Shown here: one piece after another, positions 24,424 through 32,821 of the stretch
Layout: the number at the start of each line of letters is the position of its first letter
How positions within the stretch are numbered: the first letter of the stretch is position 1
Translations under genes and position numbers: made by a program
Assembly: GCA_016705235.1 (NCBI GenBank)
Contig: JADIYP010000006.1
Span: forward strand, 868,001-932,000
Direction of reading: 5' to 3'
DNA from: Candidatus Leptovillus affinis
Lineage (GTDB): Bacteria > Chloroflexota > Anaerolineae > Promineifilales > Promineifilaceae
DNA length: 64,000 bases
The notes under the pieces: model-generated
What the model was told of the DNA's origin: nothing
The model's database searches: none
Seen by the model: only the letters and a program-made list of their open reading frames with translations

Positions 24424-25125
24424 ATGCCAAAACGAGGACGTAAATATCTGGCAGCGGCCGCCAAAGTGGACCGCGATAAGTTCTATAGCCGTGAAGAAGC
24501 GATCAAATTGGTCAAAGAGACGGTTTACACAAACTTTGATCCGACTGTAGAAGTTCATTTTCGTCTGGGTGTGGATCCACGTCATGCCGACCAACAGGTT
24601 CGTGACGTTGTTCTGCTGCCCCATGGCCTGGGCAAAACTGTACGCGTACTGGTCTTTGCCGAAGGTGAAGATGCGCGTCTGGCTGAAGAAGCGGGTGCCG
24701 ATTTCATTGCCGACGACGAAATGGTCAAGAAAATTCAGGGCGGTTGGACTGATTTTGATGTGGCCATTGCTGTGCCACAAATGATGGGTAAGGTGGGGCG
24801 TTTGGGCCGCATCTTGGGTCCGCGCGGTTTGATGCCTAATCCCAAGGCTGGCACAGTGGCCCCTGGCCCTGATCTACCGCGGTTGATCGAAGAAGCGAAA
24901 GCGGGTCGTGTAGAATTTCGCGTCGACCGGACATCTAATGTCCATGCGCCCATTGGCAAAGCCAGCTTTACAGAAGAGCAGCTGCGCGAGAATTTACAAA
25001 CAGTTATTGATGCGATTAAACGCGCACGGCCGTCTGCCGCAAAAGGCACGTATATTCGTCGCCTGACCGTAGCCAACGCTATGGGGCCTGGGATTCGGCT
25101 TGATGTAATCGAAGCAACGTTGTAA
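24424..25125 (+). CDS. rplA: Large ribosomal subunit protein uL1
   Basis: L1 forms the mobile stalk at the ribosomal E site and usually represses its own operon. The 233-residue protein starts at ATG 24424 after AAGGAGCA, 58 bases after rplK. The signature DFDVAIAVPQMMGKVGRLGR and GPRGLMPNPKAGTV are present, with the FRVDRTSNVHAPIGK segment of the RNA-binding face. One ACGGCCGT copy is near the 3' end (25026, ARPSAAK). Confidence 0.99.
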   Translation: MPKRGRKYLAAAAKVDRDKFYSREEAIKLVKETVYTNFDPTVEVHFRLGVDPRHADQQVRDVVLLPHGLGKTVRVLVFAEGEDARLAEEAGADFIADDEMVKKIQGGWTDFDVAIAVPQMMGKVGRLGRILGPRGLMPNPKAGTVAPGPDLPRLIEEAKAGRVEFRVDRTSNVHAPIGKASFTEEQLRENLQTVIDAIKRARPSAAKGTYIRRLTVANAMGPGIRLDVIEATL

Positions 25126-25134
25126 AATACCATC

Positions 25135-25345
25135 TGCTTATTCAAGAGTTGGTAACAAATCAACCTTTCCTACTGTAGACAGTTGGTGGCCGTAACGAAC
25201 AATTTGTTCAGGCCTTAAAACAGCCAGCCGAGGTGGGGGTTCAAACTGAGTCATTCATTCGCTGTGCCTGCGGGCGCAGGTTGTATGCGTCAATTAGAAT
25301 CCTCGCACAGGCTTGTGCGAGGATTTTTTATTTATTCTGGTAAGG
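25135..25345 (+). promoter_or_regulatory. Ribosomal protein L10 leader with attenuator
   Basis: The 232 bases between rplA and rplJ hold no gene but are rich in pairing segments (for example GCCTGCGGGCGCAGG at 25266-25280) and end in a terminator-like hairpin before the rplJ ribosome site. By position and layout this is the L10 leader, the site where the L10-(L7/L12)4 complex binds its own mRNA and controls rplJL. I did not fold it base by base, and the kink-turn core was not verified. Confidence 0.62.
25298..25329 (+). terminator. Attenuator terminator in the L10 leader
   Basis: AATCCTCGCACA (25298-25309) pairs perfectly with TGTGCGAGGATT (25314-25325) around a 4-base loop and runs into TTTTTT. 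It lies 29 bases before the rplJ start and after rplA, so it may end the L11-L1 transcript partially and attenuate rplJL. Confidence 0.85.
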
Positions 25346-25357
25346 AGGTGACATCCT

Positions 25358-25894
25358 TTGGCAATATCAAAAGCTCGTAAAGACGAATTGGTAGCGCAAT
25401 ATACAGAGCTTATCAACGATAGCCGCGCCATTTTTATGACCGAATACAAAGGTATGAACGTCAAAAAAATGGAAGCTCTGCGTGAAGAGGTAGCCAAAGC
25501 TGAGGGTTCTTTCCACATCACCAAAAACACCTTGCTCAAAATTGCTCTGGAACAAACAGACCATCCTGTTCCTGAAGAGATCCTGAAAGGGCAAATTGCC
25601 ACCGGTTTTGCGCTTAGCGAAGTGCCGACCATGGCAAAAACTCTGGTGGATTTTGCCAAAACAGACGATAAATTGATCGTTCGTGGGGCAATTTTAAGTG
25701 GGCGTATTTTGTCGAGTGCGGATGTAGAAGCCCTGGCTAAACTGCCGTCGCTTGATGTACTCAGGGGGCAGTTGATTGGGTTAATCAATGCTCCGGCAAC
25801 CAATATCGCATCTGTAATTACCAATGGCGTGCGTCAGGTTATCAATGTTATTGATGCCTACGCCAAGAGTGAAGAAGCGGCGGAAGCGGCTTAA
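25358..25894 (+). CDS. rplJ: Large ribosomal subunit protein uL10
   Basis: L10 anchors the L7/L12 dimers to the ribosomal stalk. The start is TTG 25358, with a near-perfect AAGGAGGTGA ribosome site. The 178-residue protein has the N-terminal RNA-binding domain (SKARKDELVAQYTELI, MTEYKGMNVKKMEALR, FHITKNTLLKIAL) and the C-terminal helix (ATNIASVITNGVRQVINVID) that carries L12. Use of TTG despite the strong ribosome site may tune the dosage relative to rplL. Confidence 0.97.
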   Translation: MAISKARKDELVAQYTELINDSRAIFMTEYKGMNVKKMEALREEVAKAEGSFHITKNTLLKIALEQTDHPVPEEILKGQIATGFALSEVPTMAKTLVDFAKTDDKLIVRGAILSGRILSSADVEALAKLPSLDVLRGQLIGLINAPATNIASVITNGVRQVINVIDAYAKSEEAAEAA

Positions 25895-25950
25895 TCATTC
25901 GTTTTTTGTTGTTGAATTTCAAATAGAACTCAATTTGGAGGATCATTAAA

Positions 25951-26331
25951 ATGGCGGATTTAGCTAAAATCGTAGAAGAACTGAGCAGCCTGAACCTGAT
26001 GGAAGCGGCTGAACTGGCAAAAATGTTGGAAGAAAAATGGGGCGTTAGCGCTGCTGCACCGATGGCCATGGGCATGATGCCGATGATGAGCGGCGGCGAA
26101 GCGGCCGTTGAAGAAGAAGAGCAAACTGAATTCAACGTGATCATCAAGGACATTGGCCCAAAGAAGATCAACGTAATTAAAGAAGTACGCGCTCTGACTG
26201 GTCTGGGCCTGAAAGAAGCCAAGGAAGTTGTCGATGGTTTGGGCACGGTGATGGAAGGCGTTTCCAAAGAAGCCGCGACTGATGCGAAGGCGAAATTGGA
26301 AGAAGCCGGCGCTGTCATCGAATTGAAATAA
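25951..26331 (+). CDS. rplL: Large ribosomal subunit protein bL12 (L7/L12)
   Basis: The 126-residue stalk protein starts at ATG 25951 after TTGGAGGATC. An N-terminal dimerisation helix (LAKIVEELSSLNLMEAAELA), an Ala/Met-rich hinge (AAAPMAMGMMPMM), and the C-terminal factor-binding domain (KINVIKEVRALTGLGLKEAK, VDGLGTVM) are all present. The methionine-rich hinge is a local variation. It ends the ribosomal operon, with a strong terminator 23 bases later. Confidence 0.99.
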   Translation: MADLAKIVEELSSLNLMEAAELAKMLEEKWGVSAAAPMAMGMMPMMSGGEAAVEEEEQTEFNVIIKDIGPKKINVIKEVRALTGLGLKEAKEVVDGLGTVMEGVSKEAATDAKAKLEEAGAVIELK

Positions 26332-26354
26332 GCAGGTACTTTCAGCGAATGAAC

Positions 26355-26389
26355 AAAAAGGCCAACTCTTGTTAGAGTTGGCCTTTTTT
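26355..26389 (+). terminator. Rho-independent terminator after rplL
   Basis: AAAAAGGCCAACTCT (26355-26369) pairs with AGAGTTGGCCTTTTT (26374-26388) around TGTT, followed by further T. It is a textbook terminator for the tRNA-tuf-rpl block. Confidence 0.95.
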
Positions 26390-26422
26390 GTTATCGCTGG
26401 CGTGCCAGGTAAGAGGGAATAC

Positions 26423-27103
26423 ATGCATTTGATTTTGGCTTCGCAATCTCCCAGGCGGCAGGAATTGATTCAGTTGGCCGGGTTTCCCGTTGAGGTACAG
26501 GTGGCGGATGTGGATGAGCGCAGTGTGACGCACCCGGACCCGGCGGTGAATGTGGTGGAAACGGCCGTTCTCAAAGCCATCACCATTGCCCAGCGCCACA
26601 CAGTGCCGCAACAGGCGCTGATTGTAGCCGCCGACACAACCGTCGCTTTAGACCAGCAAATGTTGGGTAAGCCAATTGATGCCCGCGAAGCCTTTGAGAT
26701 GCTGGCGGCGCTGCGCAACCGGCAGCACGAGGTGCATACGGGCATGGTTGTGTTGGATTTACGCTCCGGAGAGATGGTGAAACGGGTGAATACGGCCGTT
26801 GTCACCATGCGTAATTATGCAAATGCGGAAATCCACGCCTATATCGCCAGCGGCGACCCTCTGGACAAAGCCGGCGCGTATGGCATTCAACATCCCACCT
26901 TTCAACCGGTCGTCGCTCTGTCTGGATGTTACACGGCCGTAATGGGACTTTCTATCTGTGAACTTGTGCGCACTTTGGACGACCTGGGCTTGCCACGGCG
27001 GGCGGATTTAACGGCCGTTCATGCCGCCCACCACCTCGCCAATCAAGATTACCCCTGCCCAATTTTCAACCAACTTCTCGATAAATCCCCAAAGTCGTGC
27101 TAA
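26423..27103 (+). CDS. maf: Maf-family nucleoside triphosphate pyrophosphatase
   Basis: Maf proteins hydrolyse non-canonical or modified nucleotides such as dTTP/UTP analogues and may delay cell division. The start is ATG 26423 (MHLILASQSPRRQEL), giving 226 residues after AGAGGG. Motifs ILASQSPRR, the catalytic AADTTVALDQQMLGKP, HEVHTGMVV and DPLDKAGAYGIQ are all present. Residues beyond 190 are a longer tail than usual. Four octamer copies, all encoding TAV, begin at 26561, directly after the octamer-poor ribosomal block. Confidence 0.96.
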   Translation: MHLILASQSPRRQELIQLAGFPVEVQVADVDERSVTHPDPAVNVVETAVLKAITIAQRHTVPQQALIVAADTTVALDQQMLGKPIDAREAFEMLAALRNRQHEVHTGMVVLDLRSGEMVKRVNTAVVTMRNYANAEIHAYIASGDPLDKAGAYGIQHPTFQPVVALSGCYTAVMGLSICELVRTLDDLGLPRRADLTAVHAAHHLANQDYPCPIFNQLLDKSPKSC

Positions 27104-27199
27104 AATGTTTGACATAAGGCGGACCTATGGGCTGATAATTAGCCACAAGTTAATTGATCACTGCATCCCGTTTAACCATTAATTATGAGTGGGGAAAAG

Positions 27200-27922
27200 A
27201 TGAACCAAAAATTACAACAAGCTATCGTGGCCGCCCGCAGCGGCGATAACAAAAAAGCGCAGTATCTGCTCAGCCAAAGTTTGCAGGAAGACCCGGAAAA
27301 CACGCAGGCATGGTATCTGCTCAGCCTCCTGGTCGATTCAGAAGAGAAGCAAATCACTTACCTGAATCGGGCGCTGGCTATCGATCCCAACCACGAGAAA
27401 GCACAGGAAAAATTAGCCGCCCTGACAACGGCCGTTTCCCCCACCCCCACCTTCTCTCCCGCCGATACCAATCTCGCCGAACAAGAAAGCAGCGAATCGC
27501 TGCCCGACTGGATGAGTGACGATCTGCCGGACAATTCTTACGCAGAAACCTGGATCGACTCGGAAACCGACCAGACCGATCTAGTAGAAGACGACGCGAA
27601 CGAACTGCCAGATTGGCTGCAAGAAAGCGTCTTAGATGAATGGGAACAAGAAGAAAAAGAAACGCCCAAACCGGCCGCCGAAGAATCACAAATGCTGGTC
27701 GATATCTTCGCTGACACTGAGGATGAAGAACAACCTGCTGCCCAAACGGCCGTAGCCGAAACCAAACCCAAACCCGGCCCTAAACCAACCCCGACCGGTA
27801 AAAAGCAGCCGACACCACAGAAAAAAACCCAGGGATCCCAGATGAATCTGATCCTGGGCGCCCTCATCGTCTTATCTGTGCTGGTTGGTCTCTTTTTAAT
27901 CTACCTTCTGGTTACAATGTGA
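27200..27922 (+). CDS. TPR-repeat protein with C-terminal membrane anchor
   Basis: I place the start at ATG 27200 (MNQKLQQAIVAAR), preceded by GGGGAAAAG; ATG 27185 is an alternative. The 240-residue protein has two tetratricopeptide repeats (about residues 1-72, with AQYLLSQSLQEDPENTQAWYLL), a long acidic Ser/Asp/Glu/Pro-rich middle, a basic proline stretch, and a terminal membrane helix (MNLILGALIVLSVLVGLFLI). It is a likely scaffold at the membrane surface and precedes a membrane-anchored phosphatase by 60 bases. I do not know a specific partner. Confidence 0.8.
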   Translation: MNQKLQQAIVAARSGDNKKAQYLLSQSLQEDPENTQAWYLLSLLVDSEEKQITYLNRALAIDPNHEKAQEKLAALTTAVSPTPTFSPADTNLAEQESSESLPDWMSDDLPDNSYAETWIDSETDQTDLVEDDANELPDWLQESVLDEWEQEEKETPKPAAEESQMLVDIFADTEDEEQPAAQTAVAETKPKPGPKPTPTGKKQPTPQKKTQGSQMNLILGALIVLSVLVGLFLIYLLVTM

Positions 27923-27982
27923 TTCCACCTAACGCCCTCTGACCGCTTGCCCTTCCCGGCGTTTCTGTATATAGTCCACACC

Positions 27983-28909
27983 ATGAGCATACCCAGACGA
28001 ATCAACGCCTTTCTTCGGACAGATGTTGGCCGCGTCCGCACCCAAAATGAAGACTTTATCACCTATAGGGAACCCATCGACATCGACGATGAAACCCAGA
28101 ATGGGTGGTTATACATTGTCGCCGATGGCGTTGGCGGCGCCGATGCTGGCGAAATTGCCAGCCAATTCGCCAGCGAACGCACCCTGCACCATTTCCTCGC
28201 AACCGCCAACAATCCGAACTGGGGGCAACGCCTGGTTGACGCCATGCAAGCCGCCAATACCGACCTGCGCCAAATGGTCGCCGAGCGCGATGGCAACAGC
28301 CGCATGGCCACCACCATGGTCGCCGTGGTGTTTCAAGGCGAAAATGCTTATTTTGCCAATGTCGGCGACAGTCGGGGATATTTGTGGCGCAACGGCCGTA
28401 TCCAACAAATCACCAAAGACCAAAGTCTCGTCGCTAAACTGCTGGAAGAAGGAGCCATCACCGCCGAGGAGGCCGAATTCCACCCCCGTCGCAACGTCAT
28501 CCTATACAGCCTCGGCTCAGAAAAAACACCCAAAATCGACCTGTTCGAGAAACCGATGCAGCGCGGCGATGTCATCCTGCTTTGTTCCGATGGCCTCATA
28601 CGCCACGTCACCGACGACGAGCTAGAAGAAATGGTCACGGCCGCCGAACCAGCCCTGGCAACCCAAAATTTAATCGAACTGGCCAACAGCCGGGGCGGTC
28701 AGGACAATATCTCGGCCGCCATTTTGCGTTATGACATTCCTCTGGACACGGCCGTTTCCCAAACACAACCCATCCCAACGGCCGTCGTCGCCTCGCCAAC
28801 CACCTCCACCAACCTGACCAAGCCCAAAAGCCTGTGGGGGCTAACCGTTGCCTTATCCATTTTACAAACCTTTCTCATTATCACGCTCTGGGCCTGGCTA
28901 TTCACCTGA
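27983..28909 (+). CDS. PP2C-type serine/threonine phosphatase, membrane-anchored
   Basis: This metal-dependent phosphatase removes phosphate from Ser/Thr and may oppose Hanks-type kinases. The start ATG 27983 gives 308 residues. The PP2C motifs are in order: VRTQNED (residues 16-22), VADGVGG with the metal-binding Asp, GDSRGYLW, LLCSDGL and GGQDNISA. A short linker full of Thr/Pro with two octamer-encoded TAV motifs leads to one C-terminal membrane helix (LWGLTVALSILQTFLIITLW). A PASTA kinase is not adjacent; the nearest kinase-like gene is at 30.8-32.7 kb. Confidence 0.95.
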   Translation: MSIPRRINAFLRTDVGRVRTQNEDFITYREPIDIDDETQNGWLYIVADGVGGADAGEIASQFASERTLHHFLATANNPNWGQRLVDAMQAANTDLRQMVAERDGNSRMATTMVAVVFQGENAYFANVGDSRGYLWRNGRIQQITKDQSLVAKLLEEGAITAEEAEFHPRRNVILYSLGSEKTPKIDLFEKPMQRGDVILLCSDGLIRHVTDDELEEMVTAAEPALATQNLIELANSRGGQDNISAAILRYDIPLDTAVSQTQPIPTAVVASPTTSTNLTKPKSLWGLTVALSILQTFLIITLWAWLFT

Positions 28910-29145
28910 ACGGCCGTCAACCATCAGCCGTTCCCTGGCCATCAATAACCACCACACAAAACACCCGATGATCAGACACAATGGCAATACCAGAAACGGC
29001 CGTCCGCGCTACTCCCAAAATACCCAAAAAATCTTAAATCAACTCGAATCTGTGGCCTTCAGCCCACGCCCTTTTCCGGCTGAATCCCACAGTTAACTAA
29101 TTTTATCCACCCAACACCTTAATGATCGACCCATACGGAGGACTT

Positions 29146-30777
29146 ATGGATTCAAAATTACGCATACTTCCCCTCGGCGGCCTTGGCGAAATCGGCAAAA
29201 ACATGACCGTCATCGAATACCAGGATGAAATTCTCATCATCGACGCCGGCGTCATGTTCCCCGAAAACGACATGCTCGGCATCGACCTCATCATCCCCGA
29301 CTTCAAGTACCTCATGGACAAACTCGACAACGTCCTCGGCATCCTCGTCACGCATGGCCACGAAGACCACGTTGGCGCTCTGCCCCACCTCATGGAACAC
29401 CTCAGCGCCCCCATTTACGCCACCCCGCTCACCGCCGGACTCATTGAAGTCAAACTGCGCCAAACCGTCCGGGAGCGCGTGGACATCGTCGAAATTCAAG
29501 CTGGTGAAACGCTGTACATCGGTTCTTTTAAAATCGAGCCGTTCCATGTGGCTCACAGCATCCCCGACTGCGTCGGTTTTGGCATCACCACGCCCGTCGG
29601 CCTGATCGTCCACACCGGCGACTACAAATTCGACCATACGCCCGCCGATGGCTGGCCGCCCGATTTCGCCAAACTGGCCGAATTTTCAGAACGCGGCGTC
29701 CTCTGCCTGCTCGCCGACAGCACCAACGCCGACCGCCCAGGTTGGACACCCTCAGAAATGGTCGTCGCCGAAGCGTTCGACGATTTATTCCGCAAGGCCG
29801 AAGGCCGGATCATCGTGGCTACCTTCGCCTCCCTCATCTCGCGCATCCAACAAGTTGCCGACATGGCCCAAAAATACGGCCGTAAGCTCGCCATCACCGG
29901 CCGCTCCATGCGTGAAAACACCAAAATGGCCTCCCGCCTCGGCTACCTCAACATCCCCGACGACCTGCTCATCGATGTCAGCCTGACAGCCAACCTGCCC
30001 GACAGCCAGGTCGTCATCATGGCCACCGGCTCCCAGGGCGAGCCTTCGGCCGTCATGGGTCGATTGGCCAGCGGCCGCCACAACCGCTTCCGCATCCACG
30101 CCGGCGATACCATCGTTTTCTCCGCCCACCCCATCCCCGGCAACGAAGAACTGGTTTTCCGCACCATCAACCGCCTCTACCAACGCGGCGCCAACGTTCT
30201 ATACGAACGCATCGCCAATGTCCACGTCTCCGGCCACGCCAGCCAGGAAGAGATGAAACTGCTCATCAACCTGATCCGCCCCAAATTCCTGGTGCCGATT
30301 CACGGCGAACTGCGCCACCTGAAGCAGCACGCCGAACTGGCCCGCCAACTGGGCATCGCGCCGGAAAATATCGCCGTTGTCGAAAATGGCACCCCGCTGG
30401 AATTGGATGAAAACAACCTGACCATCTGCCCACGCCTGCCCGGCGGGTATGTCTTTGTGGATGGCGCGGCCGTCGGCGATACGGGCTGGTCAATTGTCCG
30501 CGATCGGGAAAAGCTGGCGGAGAATGGCTTCTTCATCGTGGTCGTCGCCACCAACGGCCGTGGCGATATGCTCGGTCAGCCAGAATTTATCTCTCAGGGG
30601 TTGGCCAATATGGACGATGAGGAACTACGCGAAGGTGCGGAGGAAACCATTGCCCGTGTTTTGCGGCAGCATGCCGATAACCCCGACGGGCTGGCGGGAA
30701 AACTGGAAAGCGCTCTGAGCCGTTACCTGTATGACGAAATACGCAAACGGCCGTTCATCAAAGCCATCCTCAAATAA
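29146..30777 (+). CDS. rnj: Ribonuclease J
   Basis: RNase J is a beta-CASP metallo-beta-lactamase nuclease with endo- and 5'-exonuclease activity, central to mRNA turnover where RNase E is absent. The start is ATG 29146 after GGAGG; 543 residues. The zinc motif THGHEDH (70-75) and later FHVAHSIPD, HTGDYKFD, the beta-CASP motifs ADSTNADRPG, VATFASLISRIQQ, ATGSQGEPSA, HVSGHA and VPIHGE are present, and a C-terminal domain (residues 450-543) follows. The 236 bases before it hold no convincing gene, only an octamer copy at 28996. Confidence 0.98.
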   Translation: MDSKLRILPLGGLGEIGKNMTVIEYQDEILIIDAGVMFPENDMLGIDLIIPDFKYLMDKLDNVLGILVTHGHEDHVGALPHLMEHLSAPIYATPLTAGLIEVKLRQTVRERVDIVEIQAGETLYIGSFKIEPFHVAHSIPDCVGFGITTPVGLIVHTGDYKFDHTPADGWPPDFAKLAEFSERGVLCLLADSTNADRPGWTPSEMVVAEAFDDLFRKAEGRIIVATFASLISRIQQVADMAQKYGRKLAITGRSMRENTKMASRLGYLNIPDDLLIDVSLTANLPDSQVVIMATGSQGEPSAVMGRLASGRHNRFRIHAGDTIVFSAHPIPGNEELVFRTINRLYQRGANVLYERIANVHVSGHASQEEMKLLINLIRPKFLVPIHGELRHLKQHAELARQLGIAPENIAVVENGTPLELDENNLTICPRLPGGYVFVDGAAVGDTGWSIVRDREKLAENGFFIVVVATNGRGDMLGQPEFISQGLANMDDEELREGAEETIARVLRQHADNPDGLAGKLESALSRYLYDEIRKRPFIKAILK

Positions 30778-30787
30778 TCACATCCCA

Positions 30788-30821
30788 GACCCGAAGGGTT
30801 TTCCCCAACCCTTCGGGTCTT
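30788..30821. terminator. Bidirectional terminator between RNase J and the kinase/FGE gene
   Basis: GACCCGAAGGGTT (30788-30800) pairs perfectly with AACCCTTCGGGTC (30807-30819) around TTCCCC. It lies between two convergent genes, ten bases after the rnj stop. Confidence 0.85.
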
Positions 30822-30824
30822 CCC

Positions 30825-32669
30825 TTACGGCACCGGCATCGCGCAGCGGAAGCCCACATTTGCCTGCGCCACCAGCGGGTCGAATGAGCCGCGAGCCGTA
30901 TTTTGCACTTCATCGGCCGCCGCCAACCACGAACCGCCTCGAATCACCTTAAACTCCCCTTCCGTCGGTCCCAGTGGGTTGTTGTCGCTGCCTTCGCGGT
31001 AATAACTGAAGCCATACCAATCACCCAGCCACTCGACAACATTTCCGGCCATATCGTACACGCCTAAAGGCGAACGGCCGTCCGGGTATGTGCCCACCGG
31101 CGCGGCAAACCGATAGCCATCGTCATAATTTGCATCACGGCTGGTGTGGGTACAATTTACATCGCAAAAATTCAGCTTATTGCCATCAAAAGCATCACCC
31201 CAGGGGAAGCGATAGCGCGCCGCCTCGACCGCATCAAAACTGGCGGCCATTTCCCATTCCGCCTCGGATGGCAGCCGCGCGCCGCGCCAGCCACAAAACG
31301 TTTGCGCATCGTACCAGTTCACAAAAATCACCGGGTAATCATTGAAGGCGCTGTTGCCGTAATAATTTTCACTGGAGACGCGTGGTTCGCGGCACGCGCC
31401 CGCAGCCACGCACTGGGCATACTGCCCCACGGTCACTTCCGTTTCGTCAATGAAGAAGGCGTTTACCAGCACCAGACGCGACGGCCGTTCATCTCGTTCA
31501 CCCTCATCATCCCCCATGCGAAATGTGCCCGATGGCACATACAACATCCGCGACCCGGTTTCCGTGGTGAACGGCTGAGGCGTCGGCGTGGGCAGTTCCG
31601 TGGGGCGCGGCAGCGGCGATGGCGTGGGCGCAATGGCCGTCAGCGCCGCCACGACGGCCGATTCGACAGTAGCCGTGGCTTCAGCTTCGCCGATGGTGTC
31701 GTCGGCGGCGTTGATGTTGACCAGGCTAAACGTAACGCCTACGGCAATCACAATAACCAGCAGCGCCAACAGCCCCCAAATCGTCCGCTGCTCGATCTGT
31801 TTGCGGCGACCCGGCAGCGGGCGTGGCGGCAGCGCCAGAATTTGCGGGTCGGGGGTGCGGCGCAGGTCGCTCACATCCGGCGCGGGGCGGCCAGACGGCC
31901 GTTCTAACGCGCGGGCAAAATCAACGGCCGTGTCGTAGCGCACATCCGGCCGTAAAGACAGCGCCCGGTTGGCGACCACCGACAGGTAAGGCTCCACATT
32001 GGGGTTTACTTCCCGCGCCGGGCGCAAATCTTCCAGGCCGCTTTCTCTAGCCAGGGCATTGGGCGGCGGCGCGCCGGTCAGCAGCGCATAAAGCGTCGCG
32101 CCCAAACTGTAAATATCGCTGACCGGCGTAACACCCTGGCGCGCCTGCTGCTCCGGCGCGCCAAAACCGCTGGCGTGTGGGCGCACGCCCAGGCCCGGCA
32201 GGCCGCTGTCCACCAAAAACACCTCGCCGGTTGGCGTCAGCCGAATGTTGGCCGGTTTGATATTCAGGTGCAGTTGGCCTTTGCCGTGCAAATAGGCCAG
32301 CGGTTTGCAAATTTCTTGCAGCCACACAATCACCAGATCGGAAGGCAGCGGGCCGTATTGGGCGAGTAAACTTTGCAAGTCCACCCCGTCCACGTAGTCG
32401 CTGACGAGGTATTGGCCCACGTTTTCCAGGGCGAAATGATCGCGCACGGCCGTTAACTGCGGGTGCTGCAATTCACTCAACCGGCGCGCCTCTTGCCGAA
32501 ACAGCTTTTGCGTTTCCACCGCCGGGTCCAGGTATTCCTTGATGGCCACATCCCGCGCCTCCACAACATCCCGCGCCCGATACGTGCAGCCATAAGTCCC
32601 CGCCGCCAGCAAATGAACAATGCGGTACCGCGTATTTAGAATTTCACCAGGTAATAAAGGCATAAGCAT
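30825..32669 (-). CDS. Membrane protein: Hanks-type kinase domain (probable pseudokinase) fused to FGE-sulfatase domain
   Basis: The 614-residue protein has a cytoplasmic kinase-like domain (about 12-260), a membrane helix (297-318), a Thr/Pro linker, and an extracytoplasmic formylglycine-generating-enzyme (FGE/SUMF1) domain (about 375-614, from MLYVPSGTFRMG to GGSW and GFRCA). In the kinase domain the glycine loop AAGTYGCTY and lysine K44 are kept, but the catalytic loop reads HLNIKPANI (H134, N136), so the catalytic aspartate of HRD is asparagine; the DFG motif is DSG (154-156). Activity is therefore doubtful. Outer FGE domains of this type are mostly binding modules. The layout suggests a sensor that links outside ligand to inside signalling. 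A PP2C phosphatase lies 4 kb away. Confidence 0.9.
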   Translation of the reverse strand: MLMPLLPGEILNTRYRIVHLLAAGTYGCTYRARDVVEARDVAIKEYLDPAVETQKLFRQEARRLSELQHPQLTAVRDHFALENVGQYLVSDYVDGVDLQSLLAQYGPLPSDLVIVWLQEICKPLAYLHGKGQLHLNIKPANIRLTPTGEVFLVDSGLPGLGVRPHASGFGAPEQQARQGVTPVSDIYSLGATLYALLTGAPPPNALARESGLEDLRPAREVNPNVEPYLSVVANRALSLRPDVRYDTAVDFARALERPSGRPAPDVSDLRRTPDPQILALPPRPLPGRRKQIEQRTIWGLLALLVIVIAVGVTFSLVNINAADDTIGEAEATATVESAVVAALTAIAPTPSPLPRPTELPTPTPQPFTTETGSRMLYVPSGTFRMGDDEGERDERPSRLVLVNAFFIDETEVTVGQYAQCVAAGACREPRVSSENYYGNSAFNDYPVIFVNWYDAQTFCGWRGARLPSEAEWEMAASFDAVEAARYRFPWGDAFDGNKLNFCDVNCTHTSRDANYDDGYRFAAPVGTYPDGRSPLGVYDMAGNVVEWLGDWYGFSYYREGSDNNPLGPTEGEFKVIRGGSWLAAADEVQNTARGSFDPLVAQANVGFRCAMPVP

Positions 32670-32695
32670 CCAATCAACGTCAAAAAAGAACCGAT

Positions 32696-32814
32696 CTTTG
32701 AGATTTCATAGGGATTAGGTCTGATGCGTGAAGCGTGAAGCGTGAAACCTCTCTGGTCACGCACCACGCTTCACGCATCAGGGGCTGTTAACCACCTGAG
32801 TTCCTGAAGAACCA
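32696..32814. repeat. Dispersed intergenic repeat, copy 2
   Basis: It is the partner of 14631-14748. In this copy TGATGCGTGAAGCGTG (from about 32722) pairs perfectly over 16 bp with CACGCTTCACGCATCA (ending 32780), with GCGTGAA repeated three times on the left side. It lies between the antiporter stop (32822) and the kinase/FGE start (32669), and accounts for most of this 152-base gap. Confidence 0.85.
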
Positions 32815-32821
32815 AAAAAAT

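Noticed and set aside
28968..29096. 42-codon frame before RNase J
   Set aside because: No clear ribosome site and a low-complexity composition (many Asn, Pro, Ser); it is more likely spacer with an octamer copy.
29146..30777. RNase J as an ordinary metallo-beta-lactamase
   Set aside because: The beta-CASP motifs and length of 543 residues identify RNase J.
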